From positions 1 through 6,265 of the forward strand of contig CAYSEF010000061.1 of assembly GCA_964430105.1 (NCBI GenBank): a stretch of 6,265 nt of DNA. The letters run 5' to 3'. Shown here piece after piece: positions 1-5,519 of the stretch; positions within the stretch are counted from its first letter, which is position 1; every line of letters starts with the position of its first letter. A program made the position numbers and the translations under genes. Origin of the DNA: UMGS1696 sp964430105 (GTDB lineage: Bacteria; Bacillota; Clostridia; Oscillospirales; CAG-272). The notes beneath the pieces are model-generated. The model saw only the letters and a list, made by a program, of their open reading frames with translations, did not search any database and was not told where the DNA came from.

Positions 1-36
1 TGTCGTACAAGTCTTTATCTCGTCGAGAGCTTTGTT

Positions 37-65
37 ATTATACCACCTTATCCTCACTTTGTCAA
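37..65 (-). promoter_or_regulatory. Perfect-consensus SigA promoter, divergent, reading off the left edge
   Basis: On the minus strand TTGACA (plus 60-65) is followed by a 17-base spacer and TATAAT (plus 37-42), an exact match to the housekeeping consensus in both boxes. Transcription would start near base 30 and leave the window to the left, so the gene served is not visible. Such exact promoters are often seen at stable-RNA or other very highly expressed operons in Firmicutes; that the target is of this kind is inference. The visible start of the transcript holds a small dyad (TCTCG-T-CGAGA, plus 18-28) whose one-base centre is too small for an RNA hairpin. Confidence 0.85.
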
Positions 66-110
66 TACCTTTTTCAAAAGTTTTTTGGTTTTTTGCAGAG
101 TTTTGTTTTT
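66..110 (-). promoter_or_regulatory. A-tract region upstream of the divergent promoter, possible UP element or bent DNA
   Basis: On the plus strand this stretch holds T-runs at 70-74, 81-86, 89-94, 101-104 and 106-110, which are A-tracts on the minus strand directly upstream of the TTGACA box. Their spacing is roughly, not exactly, one helical turn. A-tracts in this position commonly bind the RNA polymerase alpha C-terminal domain or bend DNA and raise promoter strength. The role is inferred from position only. Confidence 0.45.
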
Positions 111-118
111 AGAACTAA

Positions 119-130
119 ATTACGCGTAAT
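119..130. promoter_or_regulatory. 12-bp perfect palindrome next to the -35 box, candidate operator
   Basis: ATTACGCGTAAT is its own reverse complement and ends four bases before the TTGAAC -35 box of the DUF1846 gene. It lies between the two divergent promoters. The position suits a regulator of the rightward promoter, but I do not recognise it as the site of a known regulator family, and no regulator gene lies in the window. A chance palindrome remains possible. Confidence 0.35.
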
Positions 131-133
131 ATC

Positions 134-162
134 TTGAACTTTCCACCATTTTATATTATAAT
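134..162 (+). promoter_or_regulatory. SigA promoter of the DUF1846 gene
   Basis: TTGAAC (134-139), a 17-base spacer and TATAAT (157-162) form a near-consensus promoter. Transcription should begin at about 168-170, giving a short leader of some 28 bases before the ATG at 197. The promoter rules out the in-frame TTG at 134 as a start codon, because that triplet is part of the -35 box and lies upstream of the predicted transcription start. Confidence 0.85.
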
Positions 163-184
163 ATATTCGATTTTTGATTTATTT

Positions 185-189
185 AGGAG
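185..189 (+). promoter_or_regulatory. Ribosome binding site that fixes the start of the DUF1846 gene
   Basis: AGGAG lies seven bases upstream of ATG 197. No comparable site precedes the in-frame TTG at 134. Together with the promoter position this fixes the start at 197. Confidence 0.8.
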
Positions 190-196
190 TTTACAC

Positions 197-1681
197 ATGA
201 TTAACGAAGGATTTGACAGCCAAAAGTATCTTCAACTCCAGACAGAAAAAATAACCGAACGTCTTTCCAAATTCGGTGACAAGCTGTATCTCGAATTTGG
301 TGGCAAACTTTTCGATGATTACCATGCCGCTCGTGTTTTACCCGGTTTCAAGCCAGACAACAAGATCAATATGCTTCTTAAGCTAAAGGATCAAGCTGAA
401 ATTGTAATTGTTGTTTCTGCTGTTGCCATAGAACAAAACAAAATGCGTGCCGATCTTGGTATAACCTATGATATGGATGCACTTCGACTCATGGATGCAT
501 TCACAGAGCGTGGCTTATTCGTTGGAAGTGTTTGCATTACCCAATATAGTGGTCAGCCCTCAGCCGATGCTTTTATTAAACGACTTAATAATCTCGGTAT
601 CCGTGTTTTCAAGCATTATCCTATTGATGGATACCCTACCAATGTTAAGCTCATTATCAGCGATGAAGGTTACGGTAAGAATGATTATATTGAAACTTCT
701 CGTCAGCTTGTCGTAATTACTGCGCCCGGCCCGGGTAGTGGCAAGATGGCTGTTTGCCTGTCACAGCTTTACCAGGATAGCAAGCGTGGTATCAAATCAG
801 GTTATGCGAAGTTTGAAACCTTCCCTGTTTGGAACCTTCCTCTTACACACCCGGTTAATATAGCTTATGAAGCCGCAACTGTTGACTTAGCCGATGTAAA
901 TATGATCGACCCATTCCACCTGGAGGCTTATGGAGAAACCTCTGTAAACTACAACCGTGATGTTGAAATATTCCCGGTGCTTCGTCGTCTATTTGAAGGA
1001 ATTTACGGTGAATGTCCGTATAAGAGTCCTACTGATATGGGTGTCAACATGGTTGGATTCTGTATTTACGATAACGATGCAGTATCTCAAGCCTCAAAAA
1101 TGGAAGTAATACGTCGTTACTACAACTCTCAAGTAAAGAAACGCAAGGGTTTATGTGATAACGACGAGGTTTACAAGGCTGAGCTTATTATGAACCGTGC
1201 CAAGGTCACTGTAGACGATCGCCATGTTGTAAAAGCAGCACTCGATAAGTCCACAATGACTGAAGGTCCTGCCGCAGCAATAGAGCTTAACGATGGACGA
1301 ATCGTAACAGGCAAAACAAGCGATCTTTTGGGTTCGTGTGCAGCAGTTATTCTCAACGCACTCAAAGCACTCGCCAATATCGATGACAACGTACATCTTA
1401 TTTCACCCTCTGTTATAGAACCAATTTGCCGTTTGAAAACAGAAAATCTGCGTGGCAATAACCCTCGTCTTCACGCCGATGAAATATTGATAGCTCTGTC
1501 AATATGTGCTGCTACAGACGAAAACGCAAAGGCAGCTTTTGAATCTCTGCCCGGTCTTATCGGATGCGAAGCACATTCAAGCGTTATTGTATCGAGCGTT
1601 GACAGCAATATCTTCCGTAAACTTGGCATGAACATGACCTGCGAGCCTGTTTACGAAACAAAAAAGCTGTTCCACAAATAA
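197..1681 (+). CDS. DUF1846 / UPF0371 family protein of unknown function
   Basis: A 494-residue protein, the usual full length for this family, with no signal peptide or membrane segment, so cytoplasmic. I recognise the family from several conserved blocks: YLEFGGKLFDDYHAARVLPG (31-50), NKMRADLGITYD (81-92), TQYSGQPSADAF (115-126), SDEGYGKNDYIETSR (155-169), TAPGPGSGK (175-183), YAKFETFPVWNLPLTHPVN (203-221), VNMIDPFHLEAYG (234-246) and KSPTDMGVNMVGF (276-288). The family has a solved structural-genomics member (I recall one from Corynebacterium diphtheriae), but I know of no established biochemical function. The glycine-rich loop at 176-183 looks like a P-loop but lacks the first Gly and the Ser/Thr of a true Walker A motif. 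The start follows AGGAG and a strong promoter. The gene is monocistronic, ending at an intrinsic terminator. All 22 arginines use CGN codons and none AGA or AGG, which suggests high expression and differs from the next genes. Family assignment is firm; role unknown. Confidence 0.95.
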   Translation: MINEGFDSQKYLQLQTEKITERLSKFGDKLYLEFGGKLFDDYHAARVLPGFKPDNKINMLLKLKDQAEIVIVVSAVAIEQNKMRADLGITYDMDALRLMDAFTERGLFVGSVCITQYSGQPSADAFIKRLNNLGIRVFKHYPIDGYPTNVKLIISDEGYGKNDYIETSRQLVVITAPGPGSGKMAVCLSQLYQDSKRGIKSGYAKFETFPVWNLPLTHPVNIAYEAATVDLADVNMIDPFHLEAYGETSVNYNRDVEIFPVLRRLFEGIYGECPYKSPTDMGVNMVGFCIYDNDAVSQASKMEVIRRYYNSQVKKRKGLCDNDEVYKAELIMNRAKVTVDDRHVVKAALDKSTMTEGPAAAIELNDGRIVTGKTSDLLGSCAAVILNALKALANIDDNVHLISPSVIEPICRLKTENLRGNNPRLHADEILIALSICAATDENAKAAFESLPGLIGCEAHSSVIVSSVDSNIFRKLGMNMTCEPVYETKKLFHK

Positions 1682-1723
1682 TTCTTACATTATATTATTC
1701 AGTAGAATATTCCGAAACAAACG

Positions 1724-1761
1724 ACCATTCGGTTGGCTTAATGCTTATCGAATGGTTTTTT
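1724..1761 (+). terminator. Intrinsic terminator of the DUF1846 gene
   Basis: ACCATTCG (1724-1731) and CGAATGGT (1749-1756) form a perfect 8-bp stem around a 17-base loop, followed at once by TTTTT (1757-1761) and a further T-rich run. It starts 42 bases after the stop codon and separates this gene from the exporter operon. Confidence 0.88.
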
Positions 1762-1778
1762 CTTTGCTTATTACAATC

Positions 1779-1807
1779 AAAAATTCGTAAGGCACCTTAA
1801 AATTTTT
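1779..1807 (+). repeat. Nested AT-rich dyad upstream of the exporter promoter
   Basis: AAAAATT (1779-1785) and AATTTTT (1801-1807) are perfect reverse complements. Between them lies a second dyad, TAAGG (1788-1792) and CCTTA (1795-1799), around two bases. Read as RNA it could be a weak back-up or bidirectional terminator with an A-run on one side and a U-run on the other. Read as DNA it is an AT-rich element ending ten bases before the -35 box, where an activator site or UP element would lie. The sequence does not decide between these. Confidence 0.35.
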
Positions 1808-1817
1808 CCGTAATTTA

Positions 1818-1846
1818 TTGAAAAATATCACTATGTGTGATATAAT
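1818..1846 (+). promoter_or_regulatory. Extended -10 promoter of the ABC exporter operon
   Basis: TTGAAA (1818-1823), a 17-base spacer and TATAAT (1841-1846) are near consensus, and TG at 1838-1839 adds an extended -10 element. Transcription should start near 1852-1854, about 55 bases before the preferred start codon. A strong core promoter overlapped by a palindrome suggests an operon that is kept repressed and released on signal; this is inference. Confidence 0.85.
1825..1843. promoter_or_regulatory. 19-bp palindromic candidate operator inside the exporter promoter
   Basis: ATATCAC (1825-1831) and GTGATAT (1837-1843) are perfect 7-bp inverted arms around TATGT. The site fills the space between the promoter boxes and covers the first half of the -10 box, so a bound protein would block RNA polymerase. 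Seven matched pairs in a row at this position are unlikely to be chance. The regulator is not encoded in the window. A dimeric helix-turn-helix repressor (MarR, GntR, TetR or Xre/CI type) would fit; the sequence does not say which. Confidence 0.55.
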
Positions 1847-1853
1847 AAATCAA

Positions 1854-1878
1854 CGCAAATTTTTTGTAATAATTTGCG
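1854..1878 (+). promoter_or_regulatory. Leader stem-loop at the predicted 5' end of the exporter mRNA
   Basis: CGCAAATT (1854-1861) and AATTTGCG (1871-1878) make a perfect 8-bp stem with a 9-base loop. It begins within a base or two of the predicted transcription start, so the mRNA would open with a hairpin. A hairpin of this kind can protect a transcript from 5'-end-dependent decay. The same dyad in DNA could be a second operator. There is no U-run after it, so it is not a terminator, and the leader has no room for a leader-peptide attenuator. Confidence 0.5.
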
Positions 1879-1889
1879 AAAATCATCGC

Positions 1890-1897
1890 AGAAAGGA
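1890..1897 (+). promoter_or_regulatory. Ribosome binding site pointing to a TTG start
   Basis: AGAAAGGA matches eight bases of the extended Shine-Dalgarno sequence. It overlaps the A of the in-frame ATG at 1897, leaving no spacing for that ATG. Aligned on the full AGAAAGGAGG consensus, the TTG at 1909 lies nine bases downstream, a workable distance. Confidence 0.6.
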
Positions 1898-1908
1898 TGT
1901 CGTTTAGC

Positions 1909-3642
1909 TTGAAATACATTTTATCGTATATCCGACCGTTTTTCAGCAAAATGATGCTCGGATTTCTTGTTAAATTTATTGGCACGATTATGGATCTGTT
2001 CCTGCCAATGCTATTATCAATGATCATCGACGATATTGTTCCTACAGGAAATCTCACAAACATTTATCTATGTGGTGTTCTGATGCTTATCTGCTCTGTT
2101 ATAGCAATTCTCGGCAATATCACAGCAAACCGCATGGCAGCAAAGGTCGCTCGTGACACTACCGAAAAAATCAGAAACGATCTGTTCACAAAAATATCCT
2201 ACCTTTCGGCAAGACAAATCGACAAATTCACAATTCCGTCGCTCGAATCCAGACTCACCTCCGATACCTACAACATTCATCAAATGATTGGCATGGCACA
2301 GAGAATGGGTGTGCGCGCTCCATGTCTGTTAATCGGTGGCATCATCATGGCATTCGCTATGGAACCGGTGCTTACACTTGTACTTATCGCAGTTATGCCG
2401 TTTATTATAATAGCAGTCTACGCCGTAACAAAGCGTGGTGTTCCACTTTATAATAATCAACAGCTCGCAACTGACGATATGACACGTGTAGTGCGTGAAA
2501 ATGCACAGGGAATCAGAATCATCAAAGCTCTTGGAAAAGAAGAAGCCGAAAAAAATCGTTTTGACGAAGCAAACAAAGCGCTTAACCTTGCAGAAAAGAA
2601 AGCAGCACTCAATATGGCACTTTCAAGTCCCATAATGAATCTGTGCTTAAACCTTGGTCTTGTTATCGTTATTTTTGTAGGCGCAATGCGAGTAAACAAC
2701 GGACTTTCCGAAACAGGTAAAATAATCGCATTTACTTCTTACTTCACAATAATTCTCAACGCACTCATGAGTGTAACGAGAATGTTTATTCAAAGCTCTC
2801 GAGGAATAGCCTCTGCAAATCGTATAGGCGAGGTTCTCGATACCCCTTCCGATATGGAAGCTGACGAAGCCTATGCTACAGAGCTGCCTAAGAATGCTGT
2901 AGCTCCAAAAATCGAATTCGATCATGTCTCTTTTTCATATAATGGTGTAAAAAACGATATCGATGATATATCATTCACACTTGAAGCAGGACAAACCCTC
3001 GGAATTATCGGGCCGACAGGTGCAGGCAAAACTACTCTTATTGCACTTATGATGCGTCAATACGACGTAAACTCAGGAGCAGTAAGAATAGACGGTCAGG
3101 ATCTGCGTTCGATGACACGAGATGAAATATCAAAGAAATTCGGAGCAGCATTCCAAAACGACTTCCTTTTCGCAGATTCGATAGCAACAAATATTAAGTT
3201 CGGTCGTGAAATGGACACAGCAACCATAAACAAAGCCACAACACACGCACAGGCAGCTCCATTTATTGAAGAAAAACCCGGCGGACTTGATTTTGAGCTT
3301 GCAATAAAAGGTGCAAATCTTTCGGGTGGTCAGAAGCAACGTGTTATTCTCAGCCGTGCGTTAGCAGGAACACCTGAAATACTCGTCCTCGATGACAGTT
3401 CATCCGCACTCGACTATGCAACAGATGCAAAGCTCAGAAAAGCCATTCGCGAAAACTACAGTGGAAAGACTACATCCGTAATAGTAGCACAACGAATTTC
3501 ATCGATAATGCACGCTGACCGCATACTTGTATTGGAAAACGGTCGTGTGATTGGCGATGGCAAGCATGAATTCCTGCTTGAAAATTGTCCGTTATATAAA
3601 GAAATCAGTGATTCACAGATGGGAGGTGCACTACTTGAATAG
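1909..3642 (+). CDS. ABC exporter half-transporter, catalytically degenerate subunit (TM287/BmrC/LmrC type)
   Basis: A type IV ABC exporter half, 577 residues from TTG 1909. The N-terminal domain has six membrane helices near residues 15-42, 49-76, 136-152, 154-173, 240-262 and 272-292. The C-terminal ATPase domain has an A-loop Tyr344, Walker A GPTGAGKTT (368-376), Q-loop Gln416, signature LSGGQ (471-475), Walker B ending in Asp495, and a D-loop SALD (499-502). Asp496 (GAC) replaces the catalytic Glu and Gln528 (CAA) replaces the switch His. This pattern marks the degenerate member of heterodimeric exporters, whose intact LSGGQ serves the partner's ATP site. The partner follows with an 8-base overlap. 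Substrate is unknown; drug, lipid and peptide export are all possible for the family. The alternative start ATG 1897 adds four residues but has no ribosome-site spacing, and the TTG start gives MKYILSYIRPF, a normal family N-terminus. At least eight arginines use AGA, unlike the upstream gene. Confidence 0.93.
   Translation: MKYILSYIRPFFSKMMLGFLVKFIGTIMDLFLPMLLSMIIDDIVPTGNLTNIYLCGVLMLICSVIAILGNITANRMAAKVARDTTEKIRNDLFTKISYLSARQIDKFTIPSLESRLTSDTYNIHQMIGMAQRMGVRAPCLLIGGIIMAFAMEPVLTLVLIAVMPFIIIAVYAVTKRGVPLYNNQQLATDDMTRVVRENAQGIRIIKALGKEEAEKNRFDEANKALNLAEKKAALNMALSSPIMNLCLNLGLVIVIFVGAMRVNNGLSETGKIIAFTSYFTIILNALMSVTRMFIQSSRGIASANRIGEVLDTPSDMEADEAYATELPKNAVAPKIEFDHVSFSYNGVKNDIDDISFTLEAGQTLGIIGPTGAGKTTLIALMMRQYDVNSGAVRIDGQDLRSMTRDEISKKFGAAFQNDFLFADSIATNIKFGREMDTATINKATTHAQAAPFIEEKPGGLDFELAIKGANLSGGQKQRVILSRALAGTPEILVLDDSSSALDYATDAKLRKAIRENYSGKTTSVIVAQRISSIMHADRILVLENGRVIGDGKHEFLLENCPLYKEISDSQMGGALLE
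3621..3626 (+). promoter_or_regulatory. Ribosome binding site for the second exporter subunit
   Basis: GGGAGG lies inside the end of the first subunit gene, eight bases before TTG 3635. It is the strongest Shine-Dalgarno match near this junction and selects that TTG over the ATG codons further upstream in the same frame. Confidence 0.75.
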
Positions 3643-5443
3643 AGGTCCAAAAGCAACTCGCCCCGAAGACACAATAGTAGGCAATGTTCCAAAGAAAAAA
3701 CTCAAAGTCCTTCTTCGTCTCGGAAAATATATGCTCCAGTTTCGCTGGGGTTATATTCTGGCACTCGTACTTTCAATTTCATCAAACCTGCTCTCACTCC
3801 TTGGCCCTACACTGTCAGGTAAAGCAATAGATTCTATCGGAATAGGCGCAGGTGAAGCAGATTTTGATTCTATCATACGCTACTGCATACTTATGGTAAT
3901 CGCCTATATACTGTCGAGCATCACAGCATATTCTCTACAGCTCGTCATGATAAATCTATCACGTGGTATTGTAAAACGTATGCGTGAAGACATTTTCTCA
4001 AAGCTCATGAAAATGAGGGTCAGCTACTTCGATGTTAACGCAACAGGTGACATCATTTCCAGAATTTCATATGATATCGACACCATCAATGCAACTCTGT
4101 CTACTGACCTTGTCCAAATAGCATCGTCAGTTGTTACCGTCATTGGCTCGCTTGTTATGATGATAGCAATTTCTCCGAAGCTTTGCCTTGTTTTCGCAGT
4201 AACAGTGCCGATTTCCATAATCACATCCACAAAAATGGCAAACAAATTCCGCCCGCTTTTCCGTGCACGTTCCGGTAAACTGGGTGAGCTTAACGGATAT
4301 GCAGAAGAATGTTTGTCAGGTCAAAAAACTGTCCGTGCATACAGTGCTGAGCCTTCAATGATAGCAAGATTTGCCGACAAAAACAAAATAGCCGCAGATG
4401 CTTACTATAAAACCGATTACTATGGCACTATGGTTGGCCCCACTGTCAATTTTATAAACAATATTTCGCTTGCACTCGTTTCTGTTTTCGGCTCGCTTCT
4501 CTATCTCGGTGGAGGAATTTCGATAGGCGATGTTTCATCGTTCGTGCTTTATTCTCGTAAATTCAGCGGCCCGATCAACGAATCTGCAAATATTATCAAT
4601 GAGCTTCAATCTGCGGCAGCTGCAGCCGAAAGAGTTTTCAGACTTCTTGATGAGGTCGAGGAATCCCCAGATGTGGATGGCGCAGCCGTGTTTGGTAATG
4701 ATATCCAGGTCAACGGTAAAGTCGATATAGAACACGTTAATTTCGGCTACACTAAAGATAAACAGATCATTCACGATCTTGTTATGAACGTAAAACCCGG
4801 TATGACTGCCGCAATAGTTGGCCCTACAGGCGCAGGAAAAACAACAATAATCAATTTGCTCATGCGATTCTACGATCCCGATTCAGGTGAAATACGGATG
4901 GAAGGCGAAGATATCGCAAAAGCAAACCGTTCGTCAGTTCGCAGAAGCTATACAATGGTTTTGCAGGACACATGGCTGTTCAGTGGAACAATTGCTGAAA
5001 ATATCGCTTACGGTTCACCTCGTGAAGTCAGCCGAAAAGAGATAGAGGATGCGGCTAAGGCAGCAGGAATCCATTCATTTATCAGCGGTCTTCCGAACGG
5101 ATATGACACTGTACTGACAGATGAGGGCGTAAACATTTCTAAAGGTCAAAAACAGCTTCTCACAATAGCAAGAGCAATGATATCCGATGCACCTGTACTA
5201 ATTTTGGACGAAGCTACCTCAAATGTCGATAGTATGACCGAAATGCGTATTCAAAATGCAATGAATGAATTGATGTCAAATCGAACTTCTTTTGTAATCG
5301 CACACAGACTTTCTACTGTTCGTTCCGCTGATGTTATATTCGTTCTTAAAGACGGCAGAGTTATTGAACACGGAAATCACGACGAGCTTATGGAGCAAAA
5401 AGGCTTTTACTATAGCCTGCACAATTCGCAATTTGTAAATTGA
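3635..5443 (+). CDS. ABC exporter half-transporter, catalytically competent subunit (TM288/BmrD/LmrD type)
   Basis: 602 residues from TTG 3635. A basic cytoplasmic N-terminal extension of about 35 residues is typical of this subunit type. Six membrane helices follow near residues 38-62, 80-106, 160-179, 183-201, 267-293 and 295-314. The ATPase domain has Tyr372 (A-loop), Walker A GPTGAGKTT (396-404), Q-loop Gln444, a signature ISKGQ (501-505) that departs from LSGGQ, Walker B VLILD with catalytic Glu526, D-loop SNVD (529-532) and switch His557 in IAHRLST. It is the reverse of the upstream protein: catalytic residues intact, signature degenerate. The two should form one exporter with a single competent ATP site. 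The start overlaps the end of the upstream gene (TTGAATAG holds both start and stop), consistent with translational coupling and equal amounts of subunits. An in-frame ATG at 3551 would add 28 residues read from inside the upstream gene and has no family support. Confidence 0.94.
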   Translation: MNRGPKATRPEDTIVGNVPKKKLKVLLRLGKYMLQFRWGYILALVLSISSNLLSLLGPTLSGKAIDSIGIGAGEADFDSIIRYCILMVIAYILSSITAYSLQLVMINLSRGIVKRMREDIFSKLMKMRVSYFDVNATGDIISRISYDIDTINATLSTDLVQIASSVVTVIGSLVMMIAISPKLCLVFAVTVPISIITSTKMANKFRPLFRARSGKLGELNGYAEECLSGQKTVRAYSAEPSMIARFADKNKIAADAYYKTDYYGTMVGPTVNFINNISLALVSVFGSLLYLGGGISIGDVSSFVLYSRKFSGPINESANIINELQSAAAAAERVFRLLDEVEESPDVDGAAVFGNDIQVNGKVDIEHVNFGYTKDKQIIHDLVMNVKPGMTAAIVGPTGAGKTTIINLLMRFYDPDSGEIRMEGEDIAKANRSSVRRSYTMVLQDTWLFSGTIAENIAYGSPREVSRKEIEDAAKAAGIHSFISGLPNGYDTVLTDEGVNISKGQKQLLTIARAMISDAPVLILDEATSNVDSMTEMRIQNAMNELMSNRTSFVIAHRLSTVRSADVIFVLKDGRVIEHGNHDELMEQKGFYYSLHNSQFVN

Positions 5444-5452
5444 TTTTTGTGC
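5419..5452 (+). other. Weak nested stem-loop over the exporter operon's stop codon
   Basis: GCACAA (5419-5424) pairs with TTGTGC (5447-5452), and inside it CAATT (5429-5433) pairs with AATTG (5438-5442). No U-run follows, so it is not a good intrinsic terminator. It may mark or protect the 3' end of the exporter message, or be chance. Nothing else like a terminator lies before the next gene. Confidence 0.3.
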
Positions 5453-5460
5453 AAAATGTC

Positions 5461-5489
5461 TTGATTTTCGTATGATAATATGTTAGAAT
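5461..5489 (+). promoter_or_regulatory. Extended -10 promoter of the ThuA-like gene
   Basis: TTGATT (5461-5466), a 17-base spacer and TAGAAT (5484-5489) fit SigA, and TG at 5481-5482 gives an extended -10 element. Transcription should begin near 5495-5497. A poorer alternative is TTGTGC (5447-5452) with TATGAT (5471-5476) at 18 bases. The promoter lets this gene be expressed separately from the exporter operon. Confidence 0.7.
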
Positions 5490-5507
5490 AGTGTCAACAC
5501 GAACATA

Positions 5508-5519
5508 CACCATATGGTG
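5508..5519. promoter_or_regulatory. 12-bp perfect palindrome beside the ThuA-like gene's ribosome site
   Basis: CACCATATGGTG is its own reverse complement and directly abuts the Shine-Dalgarno AAAGGAG (5520-5526), which lies six bases before ATG 5533. In the mRNA it can form a 4-bp hairpin with an ATAT loop. In DNA it lies about 12 bases past the predicted transcription start, where a roadblock repressor could bind. GTGTCAACAC (5491-5500), at the start point, is a second small dyad. Neither matches a regulator site I know. Confidence 0.4.

Noticed and set aside
68..94. Intrinsic terminator in the T-rich stretch near the left edge
   Set aside because: CTTTT/AAAAG (70-80 region) could pair only as an A/T stem with a tiny loop. 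The T-runs fit better as A-tracts upstream of the minus-strand promoter.
134..196. In-frame upstream TTG start adding 21 residues to the DUF1846 protein
   Set aside because: TTG 134 is part of the -35 box, lies upstream of the predicted transcription start and lacks a ribosome site; the extra residues do not belong to the family.
1171..1458. Minus-strand open frames of 81-95 residues inside the DUF1846 gene
   Set aside because: Two overlapping frames on the same strand opposite a conserved gene, with no promoter or ribosome site; shadows.
1825..1843. CRP/FNR-type binding site
   Set aside because: That class needs TGTGA-N6-TCACA. Here the half-sites are in the opposite order (TCAC first, GTGA last), so the match is only apparent.
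1897..1908. ATG 1897 as the start of the first exporter gene
   Set aside because: The Shine-Dalgarno site overlaps this ATG with zero spacing. TTG 1909 has good spacing and the right N-terminus. The four-residue difference does not alter function, so this is a preference rather than a certainty.
1852..1908. Leader-peptide attenuator like that reported upstream of B. subtilis bmrCD
   Set aside because: The leader has no ATG with a reading frame before the first gene, only a TTG followed at once by TAA, and the hairpin lacks a U-run.
3551..3634. ATG 3551 as the start of the second exporter gene
   Set aside because: It would read 28 residues from inside the upstream coding region in another frame, has no ribosome site, and gives a sequence unlike the family.
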